Shown here piece after piece: positions 43,755 to 52,986 of a DNA stretch of 56,876 nt. Position numbers and translations under genes: made by a program. Each line of letters opens with the position of its first letter. The first letter of the stretch is position 1. The stretch is from assembly GCF_004119495.1 (NCBI RefSeq), contig NZ_NRQU01000029.1:1-56876 (forward strand), written 5' to 3'. The DNA comes from Flavobacterium sp. YO12 (GTDB lineage: Bacteria > Bacteroidota > Bacteroidia > Flavobacteriales > Flavobacteriaceae). Under the pieces are notes generated by a model. The model saw only the letters and a program-made list of their open reading frames with translations. It ran no database searches and was not told where the DNA came from.

Positions 43755-44864
43755 TTATTCTTTAGTTTTTTTCAGCTTTAAAATACTTTCGTAAGCTTTT
43801 TTATGTCTTAAAGTGGCATCAAATGGCAAAGGATAATTCGTTCTTCCTTTTATCGGCCAGTCGTTCAGCCAAGATTGCCCATCATGAACACCCCAAAAAG
43901 TCACTCGGCTGATTTTATCTTTATGCTTTAAAAATAGTTTAAAAATCGATTCGTAACGTTCTGCGAGTTTGTTTTGGATAGAATCTGGCAATGCTTTTGG
44001 ATATGGATTCATTTTCTCGCTTCCTTCAAATTTCTGACTGATTTCTGCTCCTTTTAAATCCCACGGATTTGGTAAAACGGTAATATCCAATTCTGTAAAA
44101 GCGACTTTAATTCCTAATGCCGAATACTCTAAAATACTTTTTTCAATTTCTTCTAATGACGGACTATTTAATCTCCAATGCCCTTGAATTCCTACTCCGT
44201 CCACTTTTCCGCCTTCTACTTTTATTTTTTTGATTAAGGCAATTGCTCCGGCTCTTTTTGCTGATTCTTCGATATTATAATCGTTGTAATATAACTCGGC
44301 TTTTGGATCGGCTTTTTCGGCCAGTTTGAAAGCGTCAACCAGATATTTTTCGCCTAGTGTTTTCAAAAAGACAGATTGTCTTAAAGTTCCATCTTCGTTC
44401 AACGCTTCATTTACAACGTCCCAGGAATTAATTCTGCCTTTGTATTTGGAAACGATTGTGGTAATATGATCTTTCATAAAAGTTTTCATTTCTGTACTGT
44501 CGGCAATCTTTTCCATCCAAGGTGCTAATTGGCTGTGCCAAATTAAAGTATGACCGTGAATAAACATTTTGTTTTTCTCTCCATACGCTACAAATTTATC
44601 AGACATTACAAAATCATATTTATCCTTCTGCGGATGCGTGTACATCGATTTCATAATATTTTCTGCTGTAATCGCATTAAATTCTTTTCGAATCAGAGAA
44701 TCTTCTTTAGCGTTTTTGACTTCAATTTGATCCGCACTTAAAGCGGTTCCGATGTAGAAATCATTTTTATAAGCGTCTTTTAATGAAGTGGTTTCTTTCT
44801 GTGACGTACAGCTTACAGCCAACAAAGTCGTGACGACAACTAAATAAGGTTTAATAAATTTCAT
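43755..44864 (-). CDS. GH10 endo-xylanase, lipoprotein
   Basis: A 369-residue single-domain GH10 xylanase with lipobox LAVSC (Cys 19). FIGTALSADQ opens the barrel, IHGHTLIWHSQLAPWM is the substrate-cleft motif, SWDVVNEALNEDGTLRQS holds the acid/base glutamate and VAFTELDITVLP the nucleophile. Without binding modules it probably works on oligosaccharides in the periplasm, unlike the larger GH10 at 24967. It is 75 bp downstream of the GH115 gene with a hairpin between them. Confidence 0.95.
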   Translation of the reverse strand: MKFIKPYLVVVTTLLAVSCTSQKETTSLKDAYKNDFYIGTALSADQIEVKNAKEDSLIRKEFNAITAENIMKSMYTHPQKDKYDFVMSDKFVAYGEKNKMFIHGHTLIWHSQLAPWMEKIADSTEMKTFMKDHITTIVSKYKGRINSWDVVNEALNEDGTLRQSVFLKTLGEKYLVDAFKLAEKADPKAELYYNDYNIEESAKRAGAIALIKKIKVEGGKVDGVGIQGHWRLNSPSLEEIEKSILEYSALGIKVAFTELDITVLPNPWDLKGAEISQKFEGSEKMNPYPKALPDSIQNKLAERYESIFKLFLKHKDKISRVTFWGVHDGQSWLNDWPIKGRTNYPLPFDATLRHKKAYESILKLKKTKE

Positions 44865-44906
44865 ATCTTTTGGTTTAAATAGTTAATTGTTTTTTATTCG
44901 TTTCGT

Positions 44907-44930
44907 TTTGTCATTCCGAGGAATGACAAA
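44907..44930. repeat. Small hairpin between GH115 and GH10
   Basis: TTTGTCATTCC-GA-GGAATGACAAA, perfect 11-bp arms. It shares TCATTCCGAGGAA with the repeat at 39113. Confidence 0.7.
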
Positions 44931-44939
44931 CTTTGCGTA

Positions 44940-47546
44940 TTATTCCTTCCTAAAACTCTCCGGAGGTCCCAAATATGACTCCAAAACTTTTCCCTCCTCA
45001 GTTTCAATCACAATTTTCTGAAGCACCAAAGCCGTATCAATCGCATAAATTTTCAAAACATGATTTCCTGTTTTTTCAATTTCATGCGTTGAGATAATAA
45101 TTTTAATATTGTTCGCAACAGATTCTGCCCAGGCTTTTTCCGAAGAATCTGCATTAAGGTTCATTATTTGCGGTTTTTCATCATCAAAACCAATTCCGTA
45201 TTTTAAGCCGTCACCAATTTTAAAATTGATTGTTGGCGAAAAATAGGCATTTACTTTTATCTTTCCTTTGCTGAAAAAATGAACATTGTATTCTAATCTT
45301 GGAGATCTTTCTGAAATTTCAATTGATTTGATATTAGAAGGTTTTATTGTTATTCCTGAATCTGTTTTACTAAGATTTGGAATTATGGTCCATTTTACGG
45401 CATCTGAATTTATTGCTTTAGAATAATTTTTACTTTCTATCGAAATATATCCATTGTCCTCAACAAAGCCTATAACATGATCTAAATCCCTATTTTTATT
45501 AATCGAAGTTCTAGCCTTTGATGAATCTTCTATAGAAACTCCCACTTGAACTTTGTTTGAAATTTCAATTGTTTTTGTTTTGGGCATCACATTTTTTTCA
45601 GGCTGTTGCCAATTATCATAACCAATATGTGTTTGTGACATCATATGATTCCACTTACCATTTGCTAATTGAGTGTGATAGTAATTTGTAAGCTCAGCAT
45701 CTTTTTTAAATAACTCTTTTACTTTTTCAACATAAGTATTTGCAATGACATTTCCTTGTTCTGCATACAAATGATTTTTAGCCGTTGCGACATACATTTC
45801 ATTTAAATTGGCACTTGCCAAAACCGGAAACAAAATGAGCTGATAAAAAGCATCTTTGTATTCTGGTTTCAATTTTTCGTTTATCGAATTGGCTTTTTCA
45901 ACCAATTTTTGATAATCTGCTACAACTCGATCTGCTTCGTTAAAATTTACAATGCTGTACGTTTTAGCATCCAATAATTCAGGTTTTCTTCGTGAATTGT
46001 ATTTTGTATATAATTTTAAAATCTCAGCAATTTCTTCTGTAAATTGATTGTCAAAATTTTCTTTTGCCCAATTAAAATAATATTGCTCTAAATTTCCAGC
46101 ATTAAACTTTTCAGGATTCCATGCCATTTCTAAAAAAAATTCCATCGGAAACTCCATTGGTTTGATATCGCCTACATTTACAATCCAGATTTTATCGACT
46201 CCATATTGATATGCCAAATCCATTTGTTCCCAAACACGTTCAATTTGATTAGTATTAATCCATTTGTAATTTCGTGGGCCACCAACATAATCGTAATGAT
46301 AATAAATGCCATAACCGCCTTTTCTTGGTTTGGCATCGAGTTCAGGGAGTTTTCGGATATTTCCCCAGTTATCATCACACAATAAAAGTGTTACGTCATC
46401 GGAAACGGTCATTCCTTTGTCGTAATAATCCTGAACTTCTTTGTAAAGTGCCCACATTTGTGGAGTTTCTTGCGCAGGTTTTTTCGTAACTTCTGCAATT
46501 ATATTTCTTTGGGTTTTTACAATATTTTCTAGTAGTTCAATCGCAGTTCCTTCTGTCATAGGTTCATCCCCATCGCCACGCATTCCGATTGTAACGATAG
46601 TTTCTTTATTTCCCATTCTTTTAATTCCTTCTTTCCAGAAATTAATCAAAGCTTCAGAATTGGTGTTAAAATCCCATTTCCCGTTTGCTTTTCCCCATTC
46701 GGCGTGTGCTCTCGTTAACGGTTCATGATGCGAAGTTCCCATGACAATTCCGTATTCATCGGCCAAAACAGCATTCTCCGGATCTTCAACATAAAACATT
46801 CTGCCCCACATCGCCGGCCATAAATAATTGCCTTTTATCCGCAGAATCAATTCAAAAACTTTATCGTAGAATTTCGAATTGAATCCGCCAAATTTCTCAA
46901 ATGCCCAACCAGACAAAGCTGGAGCTTCATCGTTTATAAAAATTCCTCTATATTTTACTTTTGGTTCTCCCTGCGAGTGAATTCCGGGTAAAACATGTAA
47001 TTCTGATTGCTTTTTCACGGGAACATCTGCCCAATAATACCAAGGAGAAACGCCAATTTGATTCGATAAATCGTAGATTCCGTAAATCGTTCCTCGTTTA
47101 TCTGAACCTGCAATTACCAATGCTTTTTTAATTCCTTTAAACGGATTTTCGACAATTTGTGTGGTAAATTTTTCCCATTTTCCTTGAAGTGCTTTGGCAT
47201 CAATTTTTCCTTGTTTGGCTAATTCATTTATGATTTTACTTTTTCCGAGTGTTCCTATAATTACAACAAATTCTTCTGCTTCTGAAATCTTTTTTATTCT
47301 TTTCGGATGCAAATCTGAAACTTTAAAAAGATCGTTTTCAAAATGTCCTGTTACTTTTAAAACTCCTCCATAATCTTTATCGTCTAAAAAAATCGAAGCT
47401 ATTTTTCCTTTTGAAACCAAAGGGAAGTTTTCATTAGAAGCCTGATTGACTACATATTTTTCTGGATTTATGGCATACGAATTTGTGCTTAATCCGATTA
47501 GAAAAAGTAGTAGAATTAGATATGAAGTTTTAATTTTTGAACACAT
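44940..47546 (-). CDS. GH115 alpha-glucuronidase, exported
   Basis: An 868-residue GH115 enzyme that removes (4-O-methyl)glucuronic acid from xylan, including internal residues. Recognisable blocks are IIGTLGKSKIINELAKQGKI, RGTIYGIYDLSNQIGVSPWY, FINDEAPALSGWAFEKFGGF and the segment around YGIVMGTSHHEPLTRAHAEW. TLLLCDDNWGNIRKLP and IWIVNVGDIKPMEFPMEFF follow. I chose ATG 47546, giving signal peptide ILLLFLIGLSTNSYA; the longer frame from 47594 adds 16 residues that come from an intergenic repeat. It is complementary to the GH67 enzyme upstream. Confidence 0.93.
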   Translation of the reverse strand: MCSKIKTSYLILLLFLIGLSTNSYAINPEKYVVNQASNENFPLVSKGKIASIFLDDKDYGGVLKVTGHFENDLFKVSDLHPKRIKKISEAEEFVVIIGTLGKSKIINELAKQGKIDAKALQGKWEKFTTQIVENPFKGIKKALVIAGSDKRGTIYGIYDLSNQIGVSPWYYWADVPVKKQSELHVLPGIHSQGEPKVKYRGIFINDEAPALSGWAFEKFGGFNSKFYDKVFELILRIKGNYLWPAMWGRMFYVEDPENAVLADEYGIVMGTSHHEPLTRAHAEWGKANGKWDFNTNSEALINFWKEGIKRMGNKETIVTIGMRGDGDEPMTEGTAIELLENIVKTQRNIIAEVTKKPAQETPQMWALYKEVQDYYDKGMTVSDDVTLLLCDDNWGNIRKLPELDAKPRKGGYGIYYHYDYVGGPRNYKWINTNQIERVWEQMDLAYQYGVDKIWIVNVGDIKPMEFPMEFFLEMAWNPEKFNAGNLEQYYFNWAKENFDNQFTEEIAEILKLYTKYNSRRKPELLDAKTYSIVNFNEADRVVADYQKLVEKANSINEKLKPEYKDAFYQLILFPVLASANLNEMYVATAKNHLYAEQGNVIANTYVEKVKELFKKDAELTNYYHTQLANGKWNHMMSQTHIGYDNWQQPEKNVMPKTKTIEISNKVQVGVSIEDSSKARTSINKNRDLDHVIGFVEDNGYISIESKNYSKAINSDAVKWTIIPNLSKTDSGITIKPSNIKSIEISERSPRLEYNVHFFSKGKIKVNAYFSPTINFKIGDGLKYGIGFDDEKPQIMNLNADSSEKAWAESVANNIKIIISTHEIEKTGNHVLKIYAIDTALVLQKIVIETEEGKVLESYLGPPESFRKE

Positions 47547-47572
47547 AAAGTCACAAACTTTTTTATTTAATC

Positions 47573-47650
47573 TCGCAAAGTCGCTGAGTCGCAAAGCAAT
47601 TCTTTTTAAGCTTTTTTAAATAAAAACTTTGCAACTCTGCGACTTTGCGA
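47573..47650. repeat. Inverted repeat upstream of GH115
   Basis: TCGCAAAGTCGC (47573-47584) and GCGACTTTGCGA (47639-47650), with further matching GAGTCGCAAAG/CTTTGCAACTC inside. It is a typical dispersed intergenic repeat that creates a false N-terminal extension of GH115. Confidence 0.7.
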
Positions 47651-47685
47651 GCAATTCTCAGCGTATTAGATTTAGAAAACTTTAA

Positions 47686-48858
47686 TTATAAATTCAATTT
47701 ATACCCAATACCCATTTCCAAACCTCTTAATTCAGCCAAACCTTTTAATCTTCCTGTCAAAGAATAACCTGGATAAGTTTCTGTTTCTTCATCCACTTGA
47801 TGAAGGAAACCGTGATCGGGACGCATTGGAAGGCTTACTTTGGTTTTATTCATTAATAACAATAATTTCTCAATGATAACTTCCATTTTAACATCGCCAT
47901 TTAAATGTTCTGATTCCCTGAAAATGGTTTCGCTTTCGCGGATGGTATTTCGAAGATGTAAAAAATGAATTCGGTCTCCGTAATCGTCTATTATTTTTTC
48001 GAGATTGTTATTGGGATCAGCGCTTAAAGAACCTGTGCAATAACACAATCCGTTTGCTTTTGATGGAACGGCTTTGAAAATAGCTTTTAAATCGGCTTCA
48101 GTTGAAACAATCCTTGGAAGCCCTAAGACAGAAAACGGCGGATCATCAGGATGAATTGCTAATTTTTGCCCGTTTTTCTCCGCAATCGGAGTTACTTCTG
48201 ATAAAAAGTAAATCAGATTTTCTCTTAGTTTTTGATTGTCAATTTCAGCGTAATTTTCTAAAAGCGACAAAATCTGTTCTGCCGTAAAATGAACTGTACT
48301 TCCTGGAAGTCCTAGTAAAACATTTTTAAACAACAATGCTTTTTCTTTCTCAGATAATTGATTTCCAAACTGCCAAGCTCTTTCTTTTTCGATCTCAGAA
48401 TAATCATTTTCAGAATTTGGTCTTTTTAAAAGATAAACATCAAAATAAGTAAAAGCGTCCTGATTGTATAAAAGAGCTTTACTCCCGTCTTCGTTTATAA
48501 AATTATGATTCGTTCGCACCCAATCCAGAATCGGCATGAAATTATAGGTTATAATTTTGATGCCACACTCCGCAAGATTTTGCACACTAATTTTATAATT
48601 TTCAATGAATTGCAAGTAATTTCCTGAAGCTCGTTTGATTTCTTCATGAACAGGAAGACTTTCAACCACAGTCCACTCTAAACCATAATTACGAATGATT
48701 TCCTGTCTTTCTTTTATCGCTTCAATAGTCCAGATATCTCCAACCGGAATTTGATGCAATGCGGTTACAATTCCTGTTGCGCCAGCTTGTCGAATATCAA
48801 TCAACCTGACGTTATCATTTGGCCCGAACCATCGCATGGTTTGTTGCATTTTAATCAT
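47686..48858 (-). CDS. uxuA: Mannonate dehydratase
   Basis: A 390-residue UxuA converting D-mannonate to 2-keto-3-deoxygluconate in glucuronate breakdown. The N-terminus MRWFGPNDNVRLIDIRQAGATGIVTALHQIP matches UxuA closely, and IHPDDPPFSVLGLPRIVST and CYCTGSLSADPNN hold the metal and substrate residues. The end, LPMRPDHGFLHQVDEET, is conserved too. The start may be 48858 or 48849 (MQQTMRW). It follows the SDR gene and precedes GH115, coupling release of glucuronic acid to its use. Confidence 0.96.
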   Translation of the reverse strand: MIKMQQTMRWFGPNDNVRLIDIRQAGATGIVTALHQIPVGDIWTIEAIKERQEIIRNYGLEWTVVESLPVHEEIKRASGNYLQFIENYKISVQNLAECGIKIITYNFMPILDWVRTNHNFINEDGSKALLYNQDAFTYFDVYLLKRPNSENDYSEIEKERAWQFGNQLSEKEKALLFKNVLLGLPGSTVHFTAEQILSLLENYAEIDNQKLRENLIYFLSEVTPIAEKNGQKLAIHPDDPPFSVLGLPRIVSTEADLKAIFKAVPSKANGLCYCTGSLSADPNNNLEKIIDDYGDRIHFLHLRNTIRESETIFRESEHLNGDVKMEVIIEKLLLLMNKTKVSLPMRPDHGFLHQVDEETETYPGYSLTGRLKGLAELRGLEMGIGYKLNL

Positions 48859-48880
48859 ACTTCCCTTCTGTAAAAATTAA

Positions 48881-49022
48881 TTAAACACATAGAAACATAG
48901 ATTTATATTTAACTCAAAAAAAGATTAGAGAAAGAAACTAGTTTCTCACACATAGCTATGTGCATTAATGCAAGTGAAACGCCTTTGTAGACAAAGAAAA
49001 AACTATGTTTCTATGTGTTTAA
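48881..49022. repeat. 20-bp perfect inverted repeat pair
   Basis: TTAAACACATAGAAACATAG (48881-48900) and its exact reverse complement (49003-49022), with an inner CACACATAGCTATGTGC palindrome. It fills the gap between the SDR and uxuA genes. Confidence 0.75.
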
Positions 49023-49034
49023 AATATTTAAAAA

Positions 49035-49772
49035 TTAAAACCCTACACTATTCCCTCCATCAACTGGCAACACTGTACCAGTAGTATATTTTGATTCGCT
49101 TAGAGCGAAATAATAAACGGCGTCTGCAATGTCTGAGGGTTCGCCCAAATAGCCCATTGGCGTTCTTCCCAATACTTTATTTTTTCTTTCTGGATCGTTA
49201 TCCAAAGCTGTCGATGACATTTTTGTTTTAATAAATCCTGGTGCAATACAGTTCGCACGAATACCAAACTGAGCCAATTCAACCGCCATAGCACGAGTCA
49301 TGGCTTCAATTGCGCCTTTACTTGATGAATACGCAATTACTTTTGGAATTCCGTATTGGGATGCCATCGAACTAATATTGATTATACTTCCACCTCCATT
49401 TTCTTTCATGTTTTTTACCACTTCTCGGCTTACAGCAAAAACACTCAAAAGATTCGTGTGAATTATTGATAAAAATTCTTCATCGGTCACATCTGCAAAT
49501 TCCTTTTTCATATTGATTCCGGCGTTGTTTACCAAAATATCAATTGAGCCATTTTTTGTAATGCTTTCAATCATCGCAGGAATTCCTTTCAAATCATTTA
49601 AATCGAAGATTACCGGAATGGCATTTTCTCCAATTTCTTTGCAGGCCTCTTCTGTTTTTTCTTTTGATCTGCCAATGATGTAAGTTGTGATTCCGTTGTC
49701 ACATAATTTCTTTGCTGTTGCAAATCCTAAACCCGAATTTCCTCCGGTTACAATTGCCGTTTTCTTGCTCAT
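49035..49772 (-). CDS. SDR-family oxidoreductase, candidate D-fructuronate reductase
   Basis: A 245-residue classical short-chain dehydrogenase. The cofactor motif TGGNSGLG (9-16), the NNAG motif, the catalytic serine in INISSMASQYG and Y-x-x-x-K in AYSSSKGA are all intact; R39 in IIGRSKEK hints at NADPH or either cofactor. UxuA needs D-mannonate, made from fructuronate, and no canonical long-chain UxuB is present, so this SDR probably fills that step. That is inference from position; KduD- or gluconate-5-dehydrogenase-like activities are alternatives. Confidence 0.85.
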   Translation of the reverse strand: MSKKTAIVTGGNSGLGFATAKKLCDNGITTYIIGRSKEKTEEACKEIGENAIPVIFDLNDLKGIPAMIESITKNGSIDILVNNAGINMKKEFADVTDEEFLSIIHTNLLSVFAVSREVVKNMKENGGGSIINISSMASQYGIPKVIAYSSSKGAIEAMTRAMAVELAQFGIRANCIAPGFIKTKMSSTALDNDPERKNKVLGRTPMGYLGEPSDIADAVYYFALSESKYTTGTVLPVDGGNSVGF

Positions 49773-49928
49773 AATTTTTTATACTATATTTTTTTAGACG
49801 CTGATGAGACGGATTCGCTATCGCGAAAACGCTGATTTATACAGATTTTTCATTCTAATTTTTATTGAAAAAAATCCGTTTTTTTTGTCTTCGTGATAAC
49901 GAATCCGTTTTATCCGTGTTACAACTAT

Positions 49929-52082
49929 TTATCCATTTCCCGGTGCAAATGGGAATTTTAATGATTTAAAATACTCTAAAGTTTGTGTTGGTTTTTCAAC
50001 TCCATTTGGAAGTTCTTTACCAGAAAACTGTTGAAAATATAGCAGGCAAGTATCACGCCACCATTTTGCTTCTTTGTACTGAATTTTCAATAGCATTTTT
50101 ACTTCGTTGAAACGTTCATTATCAACATATTTTTCTGCTTGATCCCAGACGTTCTGCATTTCTTTTACTTGATCTACACCTTCCTGATATTTAAGCAAAA
50201 GTCCGTTCCAAAGAGTTTGTCCGTTTTTTAGTTTATAATCCCACGAAACATGATGAAACCATAACAGATCTTTTTCAGGACAAGTTTCTAAATTATCAAA
50301 AATATTGGCGACTTCTGGTGCGTATTGCGAAACAGCATTCGTTCCCGATTTTGATCTGTCAAAACCAATTCCGTTTTTATCTGCTTTATGATAATAAGTC
50401 GGATTCCATTCCGGTCTTGACAAATTCGAAACCCAAGGTCCTGGTCCGTAATGATGTCCTGTATCCATAATATGATGCAAGCCAAGCGGTGTCATATAAT
50501 TAACAACGGCTTCACGAGATTCTATCATCATATTTTTTACTGGTTTAATGAAATTTTCATCATTTGAAAAAGTGCTTCTTAACCATTCATCAGCAATAGT
50601 TTCTGAATCTAAATAAGGATTCCATGCGAGTCTTCCGAAACCATACCAATTAGCCTGCGCAAAAGGATGTCCTGTCCAGTTTAAATCGTTTCCAATATTG
50701 GCAACACCAGCAATTCCTGTTAATTTATTTTGATATAAAGTGCCATCGATAACTTTGGCAACTGTTGAACCTTTTCCTTTTTGATACGTATCAGATTCTA
50801 AAACTTCCTGAAATAATTTAGGCAGAAAAACCAAATGCGTGCTGAATCCTAAATATTCCTGTGTGATTTGAAATTCCATCATTAAAGGCGTTTTCGGCAT
50901 CGCTCCAAATATCGGATGAAATGGCTCTCTCGGCTGAAAATCGATCGCACCGTTTTTGACCTGAACGATTACATTTTCTTTGAATTTTCCATCATAGGGC
51001 TGAAATTCAGCGTAAGCTTGTTTAGCACGATCATTCGCATCATGTTCTGAATATACAAAAGCTCTCCACATAATTACGCCTCCAAAAGGAGCAACGGCAT
51101 CTGCCAACATATTCGCGCCATCGACATGGTCTCTTCCATAATTTTGCGGACCAGGCTGACCTTCTGAATTAGCTTTTACCAAAAATCCACCAAAATCTGG
51201 GATTCGTTTATAAATTTCAGCTGATTTCTTTTTCCACCAATTAATCACTTCTGGATCTTTCGGATCGGCAGTTTTTAAGTTTCCAATTTCAATTGGTGCC
51301 GAAAATCTTGCTGTTAAATATACTTTTATTCCGTAAGGTCTAAAAACATTCGCTAGTGCTTCAACTTTTTCTAAATATTGCGGAGTCAGAATTAAAGCGT
51401 TTGCATTTACGTTGGTCAAAACTGTTCCGTTAATTCCGATTGAAGCATTCGCTCTGGCATAATCAATGTAACGCTGATCAATAAAATCAGGCAATTTCTG
51501 CCAGTTCCAAAGTGAAAATCCCGCGTAACCACGTTCTACAGTTCGATCAAGATTATCCCAATGGTTTAGGATTCTGATATTAGTTTTCGGAGAATCAGAA
51601 ATACTTAAATTTTTAACCGATTTATTAGTCTGCAGTATTCTCAGAAAACTAAAAACTCCGTATAAAACAGCCACATCATTTTTTCCTATAATAACAATTT
51701 GTTTTTTGTTTTTAATGGAGATGGATTTAATGATAAACCCTTCGTTATTTATTTTGTCAAAGTCAGATTTCAATTCGTTTTTGATTTCAGCATTCAAATT
51801 CGATTGTGAACCAATTATTAAATTGTTCTCTCCTTTTATATCAGATTTGATTTCTGGAATATTTCCCAACATATCCGAAAATCCTGTTTTAAGTTCTTTC
51901 TCAGCGATTTTAAGAGTTTCAGAATTTCCTAAAACAACAATTCCTTTAAGATTGTTTTTGTATTCTGAAGCAATTGCTGAATTACTGACAACATCATACT
52001 GAAGCCACAATTTATAATCCCTTTGTGCCGAAGCCGAAAAAGAAATCAGAAGAAACAGGAAAATAAATCTAAATGAAGTCAT
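49929..52082 (-). CDS. GH67 alpha-glucuronidase, exported
   Basis: A 717-residue GH67 enzyme that removes 4-O-methyl-glucuronic acid from the non-reducing end of xylo-oligosaccharides. A signal peptide (FLFLLISFSASA, about 1-19) precedes the family blocks RDYKLWLQYD, LNHWDNLDRTVERGYAGFSLW, FGGFLVKANSEGQPGPQNYGR, MEFQITQEYLGFSTHLVFLP and LGLHHIMDTGHHYGPGPWVS. The general-acid and base carboxylates lie in these. It heads the block SDR-uxuA-GH115-GH10, and a LacI-type operator lies 120 bp upstream. Confidence 0.96.
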   Translation of the reverse strand: MTSFRFIFLFLLISFSASAQRDYKLWLQYDVVSNSAIASEYKNNLKGIVVLGNSETLKIAEKELKTGFSDMLGNIPEIKSDIKGENNLIIGSQSNLNAEIKNELKSDFDKINNEGFIIKSISIKNKKQIVIIGKNDVAVLYGVFSFLRILQTNKSVKNLSISDSPKTNIRILNHWDNLDRTVERGYAGFSLWNWQKLPDFIDQRYIDYARANASIGINGTVLTNVNANALILTPQYLEKVEALANVFRPYGIKVYLTARFSAPIEIGNLKTADPKDPEVINWWKKKSAEIYKRIPDFGGFLVKANSEGQPGPQNYGRDHVDGANMLADAVAPFGGVIMWRAFVYSEHDANDRAKQAYAEFQPYDGKFKENVIVQVKNGAIDFQPREPFHPIFGAMPKTPLMMEFQITQEYLGFSTHLVFLPKLFQEVLESDTYQKGKGSTVAKVIDGTLYQNKLTGIAGVANIGNDLNWTGHPFAQANWYGFGRLAWNPYLDSETIADEWLRSTFSNDENFIKPVKNMMIESREAVVNYMTPLGLHHIMDTGHHYGPGPWVSNLSRPEWNPTYYHKADKNGIGFDRSKSGTNAVSQYAPEVANIFDNLETCPEKDLLWFHHVSWDYKLKNGQTLWNGLLLKYQEGVDQVKEMQNVWDQAEKYVDNERFNEVKMLLKIQYKEAKWWRDTCLLYFQQFSGKELPNGVEKPTQTLEYFKSLKFPFAPGNG

Positions 52083-52201
52083 GGTTATAATTTATTCTTT
52101 ACAATCTCATTTTTTACAGCATCACTATTTTATTTACTTTTAAAAGTATTTCATAAAATTTTAATTTAAAAAATACATTATCCTAAATAAAACAACAATT
52201 G

Positions 52202-52211
52202 CAATCGGTTG
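52202..52211. promoter_or_regulatory. LacI-type operator upstream of GH67
   Basis: CAATCGGTTG in the context GCAATCGGTTGC, 120 bp before the GH67 start codon and at about the same distance as the sites before susC and the transporter gene. No TAnnTTTG box was found beside it. Confidence 0.5.
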
Positions 52212-52291
52212 CGTAAAAATATAGGATTGTTGTTTAAGAAAAAAATTTTAGCTCTCTTTTTTTCGAAAAAATAATTTCTATAACAAATAAA

Positions 52292-52320
52292 AGCAGGATA
52301 ATTATAAAAACTATCCTGCT
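52292..52320 (-). terminator. Hairpin terminator after the YbhB-like gene
   Basis: AGCAGGATA (52292-52300) and TATCCTGCT (52312-52320) form a perfect 9-bp stem. On the minus strand it is followed by TTTATTTGTTA, a moderate T-tract. Confidence 0.6.
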
Positions 52321-52357
52321 ATAACGGGGTTGGATTTAGAGTTTAAATCCTTAATTA

Positions 52358-52900
52358 TTATCGCTTGTAATACGCTACAATACTGGCTTTCGCTAAAGCC
52401 TGGTTCCAAAGATTAAATCCCACTACAGCCGGATTTGTATTATCGTCTGTTCCCAGTTTATCGATTTTTAAAGCATAAACGGTAATAATGTATTGATGAA
52501 ATCCGTGACCAACTGGCGGACATGGACCTCCAAATCCTTTGATTCCGTAATCGGTTACACTTTGGATAGCGCCTTTTGGAACAAGATTTTTAGTTCCGGC
52601 ATTGGTTACTAATTCGCTTACATTTGCCGGAATATCAACAACAACCCAGTGCCAGAATCCGCTTCCTGTTGGTGCGTCCGGATCGTACATGGTTACAGCA
52701 AAACTTTTGGTTCCTTCTGGAGCGTTTTTCCAGGATAACTGTGGAGATTGATTCTCTCCAGAACAGCCTAATCCGTTGAATTCCTGAATTTTAGTTGTTT
52801 CTCCTCCTAAATCTTTACTGCTTAAGGTAAATGTTTTCTGCGCAAAAGTCGATGTCGAAAAAATGGCTGACATCGCCAAAATTAAACTAAGCTTTTTCAT
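52358..52900 (-). CDS. YbhB/YbcL-family (PEBP-like) protein, exported
   Basis: A 180-residue phosphatidylethanolamine-binding-like protein with signal peptide MKKLSLILAMSAIFSTSTFAQ. The family ligand pocket is visible as MYDPDAPTGSGFWHWVVVDIP and GFGGPCPPVGHGFHQYIITVYAL. Bacterial members have no settled function, and small-ligand binding is presumed. An AraC-type regulator lies 86 bp upstream on the same strand and may control it. It separates the xylan genes from the LacI-family gene. Confidence 0.92.
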   Translation of the reverse strand: MKKLSLILAMSAIFSTSTFAQKTFTLSSKDLGGETTKIQEFNGLGCSGENQSPQLSWKNAPEGTKSFAVTMYDPDAPTGSGFWHWVVVDIPANVSELVTNAGTKNLVPKGAIQSVTDYGIKGFGGPCPPVGHGFHQYIITVYALKIDKLGTDDNTNPAVVGFNLWNQALAKASIVAYYKR

Positions 52901-52986
52901 TTTATCTGTTTTAAAATTTTAAGCAAAGTTAGATTTGGAACAGCTAAATAATTTTAGCTAAAAAGCCAAAAACTGTTGCTAAAAGC

